NCBI GenBank assembly: GCA_016712885.1
Contig: JADJQF010000033.1
Coordinates: 496,001-560,000 of the forward strand
Length of the DNA: 64,000 bases
Direction of reading: 5' to 3'
Source: Candidatus Flexicrinis proximus
Lineage (GTDB): Bacteria > Chloroflexota > Anaerolineae > Aggregatilineales > Phototrophicaceae
The position numbers and the translations under genes were made by a program. The notes below the pieces were generated by a model. It was not told the DNA's origin. It worked only from the letters and a program-made list of their open reading frames with translations, and made no database searches. Positions 63,085 to 64,000 of the stretch are shown piece after piece; position 1 is the stretch's first letter; every line of letters starts with the position of its first letter.

Positions 63085-64000
63085 GGGTTCTCCTCAAGGT
63101 ACGAGGAGACAGTATGCGCTGCCAAGGTGTGTCCTGCATGATTCCAGTGTGAGTCGTACGTGTAATAAGTGACGCTGCGCGCGCCCGCGGCGACGAACTC
63201 CGGCAGCAGGTCGATGAACTGCCAGTCCGCATCTCTGGCGATAGATCGCACGACGTCGCGCTGGTTGTCCCAACGTGCCGCCAGCCTCTCGTACTCCACC
63301 GGCGCAACTTCGCCGTGTGTCAGCCAGCCATCCTCACCGATTTCCAGTTCCCGCGCGTTGAGCAGCACGTACTGCCGGTTTCCGGTTGGGTCTGCCTGCC
63401 GGAAATAGACATGCTCTTTGTTTGGCACGTAGACCAGCGCCACGCATGCCCCGTTCGCCGCCTCGCGGATCGCGTCGAGCGATGCCCGCAGTTCCGCGGC
63501 GTTGCGGCTTTCAGCGTAGGTTTCCGCCTCACCGTTCAGCCACCACAGGTAATCGCTGATATAGGCGATTTCGATGCGCGACCCGTCTGCGCGGTCATGT
63601 TCGAGCGGATACAGGTAGCGCTCCTCAGGATCGAGCGTGATGTCCGTGTACTGTTCGAGCTGGCGCACGTCTGTGATCGGCTGGGCATGCGACCGGGTGA
63701 GGTTGAGTTCCACCGCGCCGCTTCCGGCCTCGGATTGCTGGCGGCTGGTCTGGATATTGCTCAGGTCGTTGCCTTCGAAGTAGGCGACCAGCACCCAGGT
63801 GTGGTCGGGCGCCAAGAAACGCCTGGCGACTTCGGCATATTCGAGCGGCCCGAACCCGCTCCAACCCAGGTTACGCACCGGCGTATCGAGGGTGTCTGCC
63901 AGGATATCCGTCCACGGCACCTGACCGCCGTCGGTAAATGAGTCCCCGATCACGGCAATCGGATACTGGTCTGCCGTGCGCGCCGGACGGCGGAATCCGT
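63063..64000 (-). CDS. SGNH/GDSL hydrolase (AlgX/AlgJ-like), 5' end outside the window
   Basis: The frame is open to the right edge, so the N-terminus is missing; about 311 residues are visible. Block I is VIGDSFTDGG with the nucleophile Ser, block III contains GND in FEGNDLSN, and the catalytic Asp/His pair is in DSHWNHAGH near the C-terminus. These proteins deacetylate or O-acetylate carbohydrates, and the spacing recalls the AlgX/AlgJ-type SGNH family that modifies extracellular polysaccharide. It precedes and overlaps the SDR gene. Confidence 0.85.
   Translation of the reverse strand, partial: GFRRPARTADQYPIAVIGDSFTDGGQVPWTDILADTLDTPVRNLGWSGFGPLEYAEVARRFLAPDHTWVLVAYFEGNDLSNIQTSRQQSEAGSGAVELNLTRSHAQPITDVRQLEQYTDITLDPEERYLYPLEHDRADGSRIEIAYISDYLWWLNGEAETYAESRNAAELRASLDAIREAANGACVALVYVPNKEHVYFRQADPTGNRQYVLLNARELEIGEDGWLTHGEVAPVEYERLAARWDNQRDVVRSIARDADWQFIDLLPEFVAAGARSVTYYTYDSHWNHAGHTLAAHTVSSYLEENPCTARQS

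Overview
The window is a GC-rich (roughly 60%) bacterial chromosome segment with closely packed genes on both strands. RpoB, UvrA, the F420/LLM-type oxidoreductase, and the many secreted beta-propellers and Thr/Pro-linker proteins suggest a Chloroflexota bacterium of the Anaerolineae type. That placement is inference from gene style, not from a tree. I found no rRNA, tRNA or CRISPR array.

Left part (1-38 kb), mostly housekeeping. It starts with a truncated VOC protein, a tyrosine recombinase, cystathionine beta-synthase and a small-molecule phosphotransferase. rpoB follows as a single-gene unit with its own promoter, structured leader and terminator. Next come a metallophosphoesterase, a hidden 52-aa membrane protein, a PAS histidine kinase/GlcG/pirin operon and a PadR-MFS efflux operon. 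Then enoyl-CoA hydratase, nucleoside hydrolase, an ATPase with a partner protein, and two small L7/L12-tail-like proteins. An ECF sigma factor, a zinc-finger anti-sigma-like protein and thioredoxin reductase form a SigR/RsrA/TrxB-like layout. The rest includes an ABC ATPase, AAC(3), a NYN protein, asparaginase, an O6-alkylguanine repair protein, uvrA with an SOS-like box, a secreted nucleoside hydrolase fusion, a dephospho-CoA kinase with a second domain, and proA.

Between proA and a methyltransferase lies a 523-base stretch with no T on the + strand, very probably an assembly artefact.

Right part (39-64 kb) is an accessory, secreted-protein-rich region. At two places a gene end has been duplicated around foreign DNA. 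At 39,972-44,260 the promoter and 5' end of an epimerase gene flank a lower-GC insert encoding a WD40 protein and a beta-helix/HExxH metallopeptidase. At 53,969-55,795 the 3' end of a glycoside-hydrolase gene flanks an NHL-propeller gene. Two of the secreted genes have promoters whose -35/-10 spacer contains a C9 or G10 tract, a layout suited to phase variation.

The same region holds a chelatase AAA+ gene that ends on an A9 run. From that run a -1 shift leads, without a stop, into the following vWA gene, which has no ribosome binding site. One locus could thus make both an I-type subunit and a full-length D-type subunit. The window closes with two HEAT-repeat membrane paralogues, an SDR and a truncated SGNH hydrolase.
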